A stretch of DNA of 64,000 nt from Bretschneidera sinensis (Eukaryota > Streptophyta > Magnoliopsida > Brassicales > Akaniaceae), in NCBI GenBank assembly GCA_023935145.1, contig CM043699.1, forward strand, positions 71,085,638 to 71,149,637, read 5' to 3'. The notes beneath the pieces are model-generated. The model saw only the letters and a list, made by a program, of their open reading frames with translations, was not told the origin of the DNA and made no database searches. Below are positions 22,591-32,573 of the stretch, piece after piece; the stretch's first letter is position 1, and each line of letters starts with the position of its first letter. The position numbers and the translations under genes are program-made.

Positions 22591-23230
22591 ATTAGCCCCT
22601 TTCACATCCCTGCAAATACAAATGAATGCCATGATTAGACGCACAAAATTGGGCACCAGCTGGCACAACACTATATCGAAGAACCTCAGCACTGAGCAAA
22701 GGAAAGGATGGAGTGGGAATCTGAGCCCGGCTCTTATATTCTGCTCACAAACATATATCTTAAAGGGTGCTTGGTTCGAGAGGACATCACAGACCCTCTC
22801 CCCAACACTAGTGTTTTTTAGGGTATACTCTTCCGAAATATGGTACACACGCTTGATGACCTCGAGCTCTCCTACCTCCAGCTTATTTGGCACAGAGTTC
22901 AACCCAAATGACCATTACACCCTCTCTTCCACCCTCATATCCCCCCTGATCTTAGCCAAAATGCTATCCTCCTCGTCCTCAGAAGAAGAATCCTCTTCTT
23001 CCTTATCTTCCTCTTCCCCAACTGATGTGCAACCATGGTGCCCATCACTAGCCTCATAAAGAACCATTACCAATGCCCCCCGGCCCCCGAGTGACATCAC
23101 TCCCTGAGGTTTCACCCTCAGTAGAGGCTCGGTCTAGACCCACAGCCTTGTTCAACTCCCTAGACAGTACCTGGCTGTCCTCACTACCACTATCACTAGG
23201 CCTATCACGATAATTACCTATTGAAGACAT
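22591..23230 (-). pseudogene. Antisense ORF (aORF) with Transposase_28-like domain
   Basis: Encoded opposite to the element. The start ATG (23230-23228) opens MSSIGNYRDRPSDSGSEDSQ, serine/acid-rich. A stop and frame change near 23050 is followed by a Glu/Asp/Ser-rich stretch (EEEDKEEEDSSSEDEED) and then an open frame (22902-22591) with IYVCEQNIRAGLRFPLHPF and LVPNFVRLIMAFICIC. The GLRFPLHPF motif is characteristic of the 'putative gypsy type transposon' family (Pfam Transposase_28). The reading frame is cut at 22591 by the chromovirus LTR end. A TATA box lies about 260 bp upstream. Product function is unknown; it is broken in this copy. Confidence 0.6.
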
Positions 23231-23488
23231 TGTAAGAGTGGAAAGGGAAAACTCACCAAAGGCAAATCACCACGGTAACTCCGAGCAGTTCAAACCTAAC
23301 TACGAACAAGCTCCACACCTCAATCCTCTTTTACACAACAAAGAGGTCTCAAACTCTAAGCAAACTCTAGGGCTCTCAAACTCTGGCTGACTCCGAGGGC
23401 TTTCAAATTCTGGCTGACTCTGAGGGCTCTCAAAATTTCTCTCTAAATGCAAATGAATTGAAGTGAAGAAATGAGAGGAAACTCCTCT

Positions 23489-23496
23489 CTTATATA
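23489..23496 (-). promoter_or_regulatory. TATA box upstream of the antisense ORF
   Basis: TATATAAG on the minus strand. Between it and the ATG lies a short repeat of CTCTGGCTGACTC-type words (23340-23440, plus-strand reading). Confidence 0.5.
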
Positions 23497-23854
23497 GAAG
23501 CTCGAGCGAGGTTAACAAGGGAAATTAACTCACCCCCCAACTGTAAAGACACGGAGTTTGGCATAACCAAGGTACCATTACACTCCCCAAGGTAGCTGAA
23601 AGTGTACCATCAAGGTCATGCGCCACCGTTACACTCCCCAAAACAACAGTGCAAGCTCCAATATTTAATGCCTCCACAAAATATTCTAGAACAGCCCAAC
23701 GCTGGAGCATTGAATGTCTCCACAGAGAATTCTGGAACAACCTAAAGGCCTTTTTATGGGCCCAAAGAAAAAAGAAAATATCTAAAGGACCTCAATAGGC
23801 CCAAAGCAAAAAAGTCTTCTATGAGCCTAAGAAACTGTGCAAGCCCACTCTTCG

Positions 23855-25495
23855 TCGAAGATCTCCAAGACCACGCATTTTGTAGAGGCTTATATGCTCC
23901 CTCCCACATCTCCAAGGTCAAGCATTTTGATTGAGGTGTTCATATGCTCGGTCCCATGTCTCAAAGGCTAAGCATTTTGATTGAGGTTCATATGCTTGGT
24001 CCCACGTCTTTAAGGCCAAACATGTTGACTGAGGTTCATATGCTTAGTCCTACGTCTCCAAGGTCGAGCATTTTGACTAAGGCTCATATGCTCGGTCCCA
24101 CGTCTCCAAGACCGAGTATTTTAATTGAGGCTCATATGCTCGGTTTCACGTCTCTAAGGCTGAGCATGTTGACTTAGCCTCATATGCTCGGTCGCATGTC
24201 TCTAAGGTCGAGCATTTTGACTGAGCCTCATATGCTCAGTAACATGTCTCCAAGGCCAAGCATTTTGACTGAGCCTCATATGCTCGGTCCCACGTCTCCA
24301 AGGCCGCACATTTTGACTGAGGCTCATACACTAGGTCCCATGTCTCCAAGGCTAAACATTTTGACTGAGGCTCATATGCTCGGTCCCACATCTCCATGGT
24401 CGAGCATTTTGACTTAAGCTCATATGCTCAGTCCCATATCATAAAGGCTGAGCATTTTGACTGAAACTCATATGCTCAGTTCCATGTCTCCAAGGTCGAG
24501 CATTTTAACTGAGGCTCATATGCTTAGTCCCATGTCTCCAAAGCCTAGTATTTTGACCAAGGCTCATATGCTCGGTCCCACGTCTCCAAGGCCAAGAATT
24601 TTTACCAAGGTTCATATGCTCGGTCCCACATATCCAAAGCCGAGCATTTTTTACTGAGGCTCATATGCTCGGTCGCACATCTCCAAGGCTGAGCATTTTG
24701 ACTAAGGTTCATATACTCAGTCGCACGTCTCCAAGGCCGAGCATTTTGACTGAGGCTCATATGCTCGGTCCCACATCTTGAAGGCCGAGCATTTTGACTG
24801 AGGTTCATATGCTCAACCGCACGTCTCCAAGGCCGAGCATTTTGACTGAGGCTCATATACTCTGTCGCACATCTCTAAGGCCAAGCATTTTGAGTGAGGG
24901 TTATATGTTCGGTCGTATATCTCTAAGGCCGAGCATTTTGACTGTGACTCATATGATCGGTCCCACGTCTCTAAGGCCGAGCATTTTGATTGAGGCTCAT
25001 ATGCTCGGTCCCACGTCTCCTATGTTCGATCCGATGTCTCCAAGGCTGAACATTTTTGACTGAGGCTTATATACTCGGTCCCACATCTCCAAGGCCGAGT
25101 ATTTTGATTTAAGCTCATATGCTCGGTCTCACGTCTCTAAGGCTGAGCATTTTGACTTAAGCTCCTATACTCGGTCCCACATCTCCATGGCCGAGTATTT
25201 TGACTGAGGCTCATTTACTTTGTCCCATGTATCCAAGGTAAAGCATTTTGATTGAGGTTCATATGATAGGTCCCACGTCTCTAAAGCCGAGCATTTTGAC
25301 TGAGGGCCGTATGCTCGGTCGCACGTCTCCAAGGTCGAGCTTTTTGACTGAGGCTCAAATATTCGGTCCTATGTCTCCAAGGACGAGTATTTTGATCGAA
25401 GCTCATATGCTCGACCTCATGTCTCCAAGTCCAAGCATTTTGACTAAAGCTCATATGCTCTCCCCTAGGTTTCACAGGCCGAAGCACGCGACCAA
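23855..25495 (+). repeat. 48-bp tandem repeat array, about 33 copies
   Basis: A basic unit of about 48 bp with the core ATGCTCGG, a 16-nt spacer and CCGAGCAT, then TTTTGACTGAGGCTCAT. The two 8-bp arms are reverse complements, so each unit can form a hairpin. Copies differ by scattered substitutions and a few indels (for example a shortened copy near 25020). The array lies between the antisense gene and the polypurine tract, the place where Tat/Ogre elements carry 3' UTR tandem repeats. Confidence 0.9.
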
Positions 25496-25543
25496 CAGCA
25501 CAAAGCTCCACTATACTTCCTTAAGCTCATAAATATACTTAAG

Positions 25544-25558
25544 TATGTGGGGGGCCTT
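25544..25558 (+). promoter_or_regulatory. Polypurine tract of the Tat-lineage element
   Basis: TATGTGGGGGGCCTT directly before the LTR. Confidence 0.6.
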
Positions 25559-26067
25559 TGATGTATAAATAATTTATTCTCTATTAGCCTAGTGACACAT
25601 GGAAAACTCCCTCTCCAATGACCGGATGACGCGTGGCTGCGTCAATAACAGGCCTGTAGCAGAAAAAATGACGAAGCCGTAATCATTCAAATACTTCTCA
25701 CACGCAAAAATGGAAGCAAGATTTCAGGGATTGCACCATCCCTAAACACGTAACAAGTCCCCTCGAAAGAAAAGCAGGATCTCAGGGATCACACCGTCCT
25801 GAGCACGTGATAAACTTGCTCTCTGAACCACTATAAAAAGTCCAAGGTATGCAAATCTAAACTTAGTTCAAGTTCATTACCAAAACACTATCACCATTAA
25901 TACTATAATCCTCTTCGTTTTCTCAAAACCTTGCACTAACAAAGACATCAGAGAGTTCTCAGAAGCACCGTCCCCTTTTCCTCCAGTGACTCTTTAGTTC
26001 ATCACTTTTACTCTGCGCAGACCTTGGAACTCCAGACCTCTAGCTCAGCAGTAGATTTTCGACATCA
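25559..26067 (+). repeat. 3' LTR of the Tat-lineage element
   Basis: 509 bp with matching ends TGATGT...ACATCA. TATAAAA at 25832-25838. A direct near-repeat of about 65 bp, with TCAGGGATTGCACCATCCCT and TCAGGGATCACACCGTCCTG as cores, lies at 25736 and 25782. Confidence 0.7.
25832..25838 (+). promoter_or_regulatory. TATA box of the Tat-lineage LTR
   Basis: TATAAAA in the context CCAC-TATAAAAAG, typical of a plant core promoter. Confidence 0.6.
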
Positions 26068-26214
26068 ACAGCTATTTCAAGTGGGATTTTGTGCATAATA
26101 CAAGTATTAATTTTTCTAGGAAGTGACAATCTTTGGAGATAGCTTTGTTTAATTAAGATTTAGAGTATTAAAGGGAACATTGTCCTTTGTTTACGAAAGC
26201 TACTGTGTCTTGTG

Positions 26215-26237
26215 ATATATATATATATATATATATA
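26215..26237. repeat. (AT)n microsatellite
   Basis: Uninterrupted AT dinucleotides. Confidence 0.9.
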
Positions 26238-26239
26238 GG

Positions 26240-26500
26240 ATCCAACCCAGTTAGAGGTCAAAATCTGACTCAATGCGAAAACTCGACCCACCCAAACTAG
26301 AATATACAACAAAATATTATGACCCGAGACCTGAAACCGAATGACCAGTGACCCGATTGGTTCGAGACTCAACAGATCCGAAACCCGATTGACCCGAGAT
26401 CCAACTGACCTATGACTTGAAACTAAAATAACCTGAAATCCGAACGGCTTGTGACCCGAATGACCCTTGATTCAAATGATCCGTGACCCAAACTGACCCA
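26240..26500. repeat. ACCCGA-word repeat block, copy 1
   Basis: Irregular repeats of about 10-20 bp built from GACCCGA, AACCCGATTGACCCGAGA and TGACCCGAATGACC. A second block of the same orientation is at 29155-29475. Confidence 0.65.
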
Positions 26501-27417
26501 GTTTTTCTTAAAGAGAAAAATTAATTGTTTGTTATTTGTCAACAGAATCACAAATTAATGGTGTCAAGTATAAAGCCAAAAAAGTATAAAGTTATAAAGT
26601 AATTATCTTATACTAATTATTAATAAATAATATTTAGATTTATTTATAATAAATATCATATACCAGCTTTTTTTTACACTAAGTGACACAAGAACATGAT
26701 ATATGATTTGATACATTATTAATTATTCAATATTTTTATCTTAGTAAAAATCATGATTAATTTTGAATATTTTATAGCAATACTAATAATAAATGTCTAC
26801 TTTGTTTACATAATTACACTCTATTATGGATTATTCTAATTAATATTTATCAATTTTTAAGTTGGCTAAAAAATATGTTATATTTTATTATTTTAAATTG
26901 AAAAATAACATGATTTATCAAGGTTAGAAAAACAACTGGGTTCTAAATAAAATTTTTATTTTTTAAAATATTTTTCAAGATCTAATACATCTATAATGTA
27001 CTATAATTGTCAATTGAATCTTACCCATACAAATGCATTTATCATTTCATAATTAATTGTTTTTCTTTCCTGATAAAGTATTATTAACTGTTTAATTAAA
27101 TAGAAACAAGTTTTAAATAAATTTTATAGGTTTGATTCAAGTTATAATCTTGGGTTTGGTTATCCAAATTATTCAATTTAAGACCAGGTCATCCAAACCT
27201 AGCCTAGTTATAGTTTAAATGCCAATTTTACTTTTATATGGTTATATCCCTTAGGGTTAGAGAAATGGGTAAGGTAATAGATTGAATCCAGTTTGGGCTT
27301 GACCCTGATTTTGAGTTCTAATGGGTTTGAGATTTTTAAACCATAATAGGTTTAACTTTTGATCATTTAGTTGAGAATGGGTTGGGTTGGGATTTTTAAA
27401 TATAAGTTATACTTATA

Positions 27418-27426
<9 letters not shown>

Positions 27427-27449
<23 letters not shown>

Positions 27450-27473
27450 AACACACACACACTCACACACACA
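27427..27473. repeat. (AT)n-(AC)n microsatellite
   Basis: AT run to about 27449, then ACACAC with one interruption. Confidence 0.9.
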
Positions 27474-27799
27474 TATATATCAATAAACATTTAATTATTT
27501 AAAATAAGTACAATAAATATATTATTTTTAATGAAAAACCCAATTTGATTTATGATTAACAATTTTTAATATTAACTTAATATATTTAATTATTTATAAG
27601 TTTTTTGTTCATAGAGAATTATATAATAATAAATTTCAAAACTTCACATTAGTTAAGATTGTGTTTATAATTTTGACTTGAATTATTTCTAACTATCCAA
27701 TATTTCTATATTAATAAAAATCATGATTAATTTTGAATATTTTATAACAACTTCATAGGTGTTTTGTAGATACATTTTTATTTATCTAATTAAATTTAT

Positions 27800-27965
27800 G
27801 TTTTTTTTAAAAAAATACTTCAATTTATTAAAGAAAAAACAAATCAACCACAAGAGCTGAGAATACAAAATCAGGTGGTTAACCTTTGATGCTCCCGAGC
27901 ACAAGAACTCCAACCACTGACAAAGAAATTTTTGCAAGGGTATTACTATATGAGCCACAAATTAC
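27800..27965 (-). mobile_element. Possible 5'-truncated LINE 3' end
   Basis: On the minus strand the stretch ends in TTTCTTTAATAAATTGAAG followed by T/A-rich sequence, resembling the 3' end of a plant LINE with its AATAAA-like tail. No RT motif is present, so the assignment is weak. Confidence 0.25.
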
Positions 27966-28299
27966 AGGACTTAGGGTGAAAAGACTAATCGAACCAAACC
28001 TCGAGTCGAGCTCAGGCTCAATTTTCTACTCGAACTTGACTTGATTTTTAAACTTAAATTAATTTTTTGAGCTCGAATTTGACTCTATTTTATATGTGAT
28101 CTTATAAATTTTGATATTGCACTTTTGGTAAATAATGTACATTTAGTTGGTCCAAAAGTTATTGGGTTGGATCATAATTAATTAAGACCATTTAATTGGG
28201 TTTAATTTTAATGGGTTGTAGAGGATTGATAAGTGGCTAGGCCTAAATCATACCCATTAAAATTTCTTAGTAAACACAGACTAAAGCTACATGCAGGAA

Positions 28300-28520
28300 T
28301 TTAGTCAAGAGGGCTAAAATCTCATCAAGTTAGTCCAACGGGAGCAAGTCTTAGGCATGAACCGTGATTTGATCAATTCCCATTGGTTGATAACAAGAAT
28401 CAAAAGATAAAAAAAAAAAAAGACACACTTGACTAAAACCTCAATGAGTTGGTCTAATGGGAGTAAGGCTTAGGCATGGATCGTGGGTATGATCAATTCC
28501 CATTGGTTGACAACAAAAAT
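28300..28520 (+). repeat. Duplicated SINE-like block
   Basis: Two tandem copies about 120 bp apart share AAGTTAGTCCAACGGGAG / GAGTTGGTCTAATGGGAG, CTTAGGCATG and GATCAATTCCCATTGGTTGA. The spacing and sequences resemble tRNA-type A and B boxes (AGTTGGTCTAATGG; GATCAATTCCC). Confidence 0.35.
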
Positions 28521-29154
28521 AGGAGAAAATGAGCCCACTTCTCAATAGATGCAATTGTTTGTTTTGAAATTTTTAATTTTTACCAGTTAAAGGAATTTTT
28601 CCATAGAAATTAGCTCCCACGTGGAATCCGATCAAATTGTATTTTTTTTCCAATCCATAGGACACTTAGCATACAACTTGAAAAATAATATTGTTTTCTT
28701 TTCTATTTGATACGTGATCGTTTAAATTTTTATATTGTACTTTGATAAATAATGTACTTTGAATAATATCCTTTAACTTCATTGATTTCTTTTAAACCGT
28801 TAGATAGAATTAAGTTAAAGATTTAAGTATTAACATGAAAAGAATATCAAACAAAACTTATTTATGTTAAATTATTTATTATCATTGACTTGCATGAGCT
28901 TTATTTAATTAAATTGAAATTGGCTTCCCACCACAAAGAAGGGGTGATCTCTTGTTATTATAAAAAAATTAATTAAATTGAAATAAAAAAATCATCAAAT
29001 TAAATTAAATACCCAATATAGGTAGCCAAGTACTAAAGTCAAACTACTCAAATTGAATCTAATTTGTACCTAAATCAAAGTTAAAATAGTAAATTAGATT
29101 TCAGCATGATTCTTTTTATCAAAAAAAATATAATGAATAGACATGAACATAATG

Positions 29155-29475
29155 GATCAACCCGAATCCACTTGAAACCCTAGTTAACCCAGTTCGAACT
29201 GACCTGAGACCTACATAACCCGAAACCCAATTGACCCGAAACCAGAGTGACCCGTGACCCACTTGACCCGAAACCAGAGGCCCGAACAACTCGAGACCCG
29301 CATAACTTGAAACCCGATTGACCCAAAACTTGAGTAGCCCGTAACCCGATTCATCTGAGACCTACAAGACTCAAACCTGAATGAACCATGATGTGAACGA
29401 TCTATGACTCAAATGATCTTAAACCCAAAATGATCCAACCCGAACCAGATCCGACCTGTCCATTTGCCACCTCTA
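29155..29475. repeat. ACCCGA-word repeat block, copy 2
   Basis: Same words as at 26240-26500. It ends CCATTTGCCACCTCTA, whose reverse complement TAGAGGTGGCAAATGG resembles a hAT-type terminal sequence often seen next to such GGGTTCGGG-rich repeats. Confidence 0.5.
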
Positions 29476-29533
29476 AACCCAATCTCCCAAATCAAAAACT
29501 TGGAGGTGACTACTGTGTTCTTCTTTGTATTTG

Positions 29534-29855
29534 TTAAAGAGAAAATTACAAAAATATTTCTATAATTTGGTGCAAATTACAATTAAATTTTTCTATATTA
29601 AAGTATACTAATGTATCCCGAAATTTCAACTATGATTAGTCAAGATTGGTCAAAAAATTTTCATAACGATCATTTGTCAAGAATTAAATGTAAACGAATT
29701 AAACTACTTTTTCTTTATATGTGTTTTATGATACTTTTTGATCAATTTGAAAAACTATAATTTTAGTTTAGAGGTACATTAGTATATTTTTAATATAAAA
29801 AAAATACAATTATAGTTTGCACAAAATTGTAAAGGTGTTTTATAATTTTTCTTAA
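29534..29855. mobile_element. Fold-back MITE
   Basis: About 95-bp imperfect inverted repeats. The left side has AGAGAAAATTACAAAAATA, TTTGGTGCAAATTACAATTA and AGTATACTAATGTA; the right side carries the reverse complements. TTAA flanks both ends. No coding capacity. The sequence style (GAAAATTACAAAAA, TTTGGTGCAAATT) resembles Mutator-type MITEs. Confidence 0.7.
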
Positions 29856-30565
29856 GTGTCAATATGCATGGTTCTTAGTTTCCACTAGATTTCTGATTGA
29901 TCTTGTGCAGCGTAATGGGAAAAATATGAATTATAAAAAAGAAAAAGAAGAAGAAAATCTTGCATGCGGTGTTTTAAGTTTAGAAATACTATAACTAACA
30001 GACTGGCAAGAGTTGTTATAGCTGAGGTTAGCTTTGTTCATCAAGAGTGTTATGAATAATTTATGTGGGGAAATATTTACATAGCCGTTGATAATAACGC
30101 CACTCACTATCTTGCAGTGTTTTTTGTGGTTATTGGTTAAAGGAAAGAGTTGTCATGGTTGCGTACTGCATTCAATATTATCTGATTTGGAGTTAGCAAA
30201 AGGAGTTGGCTGTAATGTTCTAATTTAGGCACCCACAGAGATGTGTTTTGAACTAATCGAATTACCTTAAATATGAGTGTTAAATTATTAGTTAATTATT
30301 GTCAACGTAGAAGCCCTAAATAAAGTGATTTTTAGTTATTGGTGGTGATATTAATGCATAATACGCTGATTGGTGGAAGTTTGGTATAGGCAATTAAGCC
30401 TCGTTTGCTATGCTGGTGTTCTATTTCTAGAGGGAGTATTAATGTAGACAGCTGTGTTTTTTTATTAGTAATATTTAATTAAAGCATTGATATTCCTACA
30501 AGCAAGTTCCACAAGTTTTTCTCTTTTTTTTTAAAAAAAAAAAAAAAGTCGAGCATTGATAAATG
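29856..30565. other. AT-rich intergenic sequence
   Basis: No gene or repeat recognised apart from an A run at 30534-30547. Confidence 0.5.
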
Positions 30566-31679
30566 GTTTAATATATACTTTCGTCTTTTAGGGATTGATT
30601 CACTTTCTATTTTGGTTCCTAAACTTTAAAATCTTGTGTTTTAATCAATAACATTAAATTTTGGTATCAATCAAGTTTTTCCATCTATCCTCCATCTATT
30701 TTTGTCATCAAAGTACAAGTAGGATGCTGAGGCGGCTACAAAATATCTGGCGTGGCTAATGTGGTGGAAATCTAAAGAGGAGAATTTCCCCGAATCGAAT
30801 TAACCCAAATTTTGCACTTAATGTTTTGTTTTGCAAAAAGTTTCTTCTACTTTTTTAGCATAGGATTCTTATAAGGAAACCCCTAGTCCCAAACTTGGTT
30901 CACACCTCATTCACAACTGTTCTCTCTCTCTATCTCTCTCTCTCAGTCACACCTAAGTTTGCCTTTAGCTTCTTCACCTCTCTTCCTCTTTCTTTGTAGC
31001 TAAAATAGCTAAAGAATCTCCCTAGACACCTCCACCACCACCGGAGAACCCACTATCCTCCGAACAAGCACAATTGTCACCCCAACAATCTTATTCATTA
31101 GCGATGATTAAAAAGTTAAAGGAAGAGCCACCACCAACATCGCAAGCACAACTACCCTAAGAATCAAATTTACCAGAGAAAACAGAGAAAAAAGAGCCTC
31201 CACCACCATCATCATTGTTGCAACCTAATGATTCACCAGCAATATCACAAAAAGAAGAGCTAGCAAAGGCGGAGTCTAGATCGTTGGCGGCGATGATGGA
31301 AAAAGAAGAACTGCCACCGCAAGAGCCTGACGTAACAGATAAATCGATAGCTACTTCCCAAGAAAAGGTTGTTGTTGTGGATAAAAAGAAGATTCATCAG
31401 AATTTGGTTTTGCTCAAAGAGGAGAGCAACAAGGTTTCTGTGTAAAATGAACCCTAGAAACACAATCAATAATTTGGGAGAATTTCTCCTCTTTAGGTTT
31501 CCATCTCATTAGCCATATAAGATATTTTTTTAGCCACCTCATCGTCCTACATGCATTTTGACGGTAGAAATAGACGGAGAATGGATGGAAGGACCTGATT
31601 AATACATAAATTTAACGTTAATGACTAAAATGCAAAATTTTGACAGTTCAAATCTAAAGGACAAAAGTGCATATTAAAC
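30566..31679. mobile_element. Pack-MULE candidate: long inverted repeats around a gene fragment
   Basis: The left arm (about 30566-30790) and right arm (about 31473-31679) are imperfect inverted repeats of roughly 210 bp. Shared words read inwards are GTTTAATAT, TTTTAGTCATTAACGTTAAAT-like, TCCATCTATT-like, GATGAGGTGGCTA-like and AAAGAGGAGAA. Between them is a host-like 5' UTR and an open proline-rich exon, with no transposase. This is the build of a Mutator-like element that has captured a gene piece. I could not find a clear 9-bp target site duplication. Confidence 0.6.
31005..31445 (+). pseudogene. Captured host-like exon, Pro/Glu-rich protein, broken
   Basis: The frame reads AKESP, a stop, then TPPPPPENP, MIKKLKEEPPPTSQAQLP, a stop at 31158, then an open 76-codon stretch with PPPPSSLLQPNDSPA, SLAAMMEKEELPPQEPD and KVVVVDKKKIHQNL, ending at TAA 31443-31445. 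The codon where ATG is expected (31005) reads ATA, before GCTAAAGAATCTCCC. Upstream is a CT-rich stretch (30923-30990) like a plant 5' UTR. I do not recognise the parent gene. Lost start and two stops suggest a non-functional gene fragment carried by the inverted-repeat element. Confidence 0.5.
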
Positions 31680-32568
31680 TTAGAAGGACCAAGGCAATGA
31701 TATTCATTGGCTTTGAAAGAAGTAGATTTTGCAATTTCAATATTGTTTTAATCACAGAACCTTGAAGAACTCTCTTATTCCTAATTTTCCAAAGATGCCA
31801 GCAAGTGTAGAGGAATAAGTGTTCGAAGGGAATTTATGGGTATGAGTAGAAAGTTTTGCATTCGATTCTAACTAATAAAAAAATTATGATTCATTGAATT
31901 TAGTGATAAATGGAATTTATTGTAACGAGATTGATAAAAATAATTAAAAAGAAATAGGAAAATAGTAATCAAAACAATCACACAAAATAAAAGACATAAG
32001 ATTTACGTGGTTCAGCTGGTTAGGCTTACATCTACAGACGAGAGTAGAGAAATTCACTATTAAAGATGAAGAGTACAAAAAATCATATGTGAAGTCTGTC
32101 TTCCAAACCCTAACAAATGTCTTTATATGTATGCTACAAAACAGGTAAAAAAACTCAGCCCATAGCAAGTGAACCAAATCTAAATTTTCTTTCCCTTCAA
32201 AATCGCTTCAAAATATTTCGAACAGGAGTGTTTTTTTGGGTCAAACCAGAATGCAAGACATATCAACAAAATTCTCAAATGACTCCAAACATTAAAAATA
32301 TTTATTTATCGTGTTGAAATAAAAGCGAAAAAAGTCAATTCATACTTTTTTCTCTAAGAATACTGGAGTATTTTATTTAATTAAGGTTAGTTTACTTATT
32401 GAAAAAAATTAGGTTAATAATTTGTTTACTAAATTAAAAATTCAAGACAGTGAAAGTAGTTAGATGGATAATCAACGCAACTTAACTTATGTAACATGTT
32501 AAAAAAAATCAATAATTATTAGTATACTTTCTTTTTTGTGTGAAAAATACTTGTGCACAAACCAATTA
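31680..32568. other. AT-rich spacer with a decayed copia LTR relic
   Basis: No gene. At about 31935-32330 the sequence AAGATTTACGTGGTTCAGC and GGCTTACATCTACAGACG resembles the antisense reading of the R-U5 part of many plant copia LTRs. Its borders cannot be set. Confidence 0.35.
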
Positions 32569-32573
32569 TCGCA
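32569..32573. repeat. Target site duplication TCGCA, left copy
   Basis: Identical to 38961-38965. Confidence 0.9.

Larger units (their letters stand above)
22591..26067 (+). mobile_element. 3' part of a Tat-lineage gypsy element with antisense ORF and tandem repeats
   Basis: Order on the plus strand: an ORF in antisense, its minus-strand promoter region, about 33 tandem 48-bp repeats, a polypurine tract and a 3' LTR. Tat-lineage elements (Grande, Ogre, Retand relatives) are known for antisense extra ORFs downstream of pol and for hypervariable tandem repeats in the 3' UTR, so the layout fits. The 5' LTR, gag and pol are missing; the left side is cut at the end of the chromovirus LTR. Confidence 0.65.
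26068..29533. other. AT-rich intergenic sequence, no gene recognised
   Basis: No coding frame with a recognisable motif. Holds microsatellites (26215, 27427), two blocks of ACCCGA-type words (26240 and 29155), a possible LINE 3' end (27800) and a SINE-like duplicated block (28300), each listed separately. Confidence 0.6.

Noticed and set aside
23855..25495. Regular array that could suggest a CRISPR locus
   Set aside because: The units are contiguous with no unique spacers, there are no cas genes, and the context is a plant Tat-lineage 3' UTR. It is a tandem repeat.
23944..25532. Long plus-strand frames such as HMLGPTSPRPSILTEA repeats
   Set aside because: They arise because the 48-bp unit is a multiple of three and lacks stops in this frame. 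There is no leader, promoter or conserved protein; the minus-strand frames are equally open.
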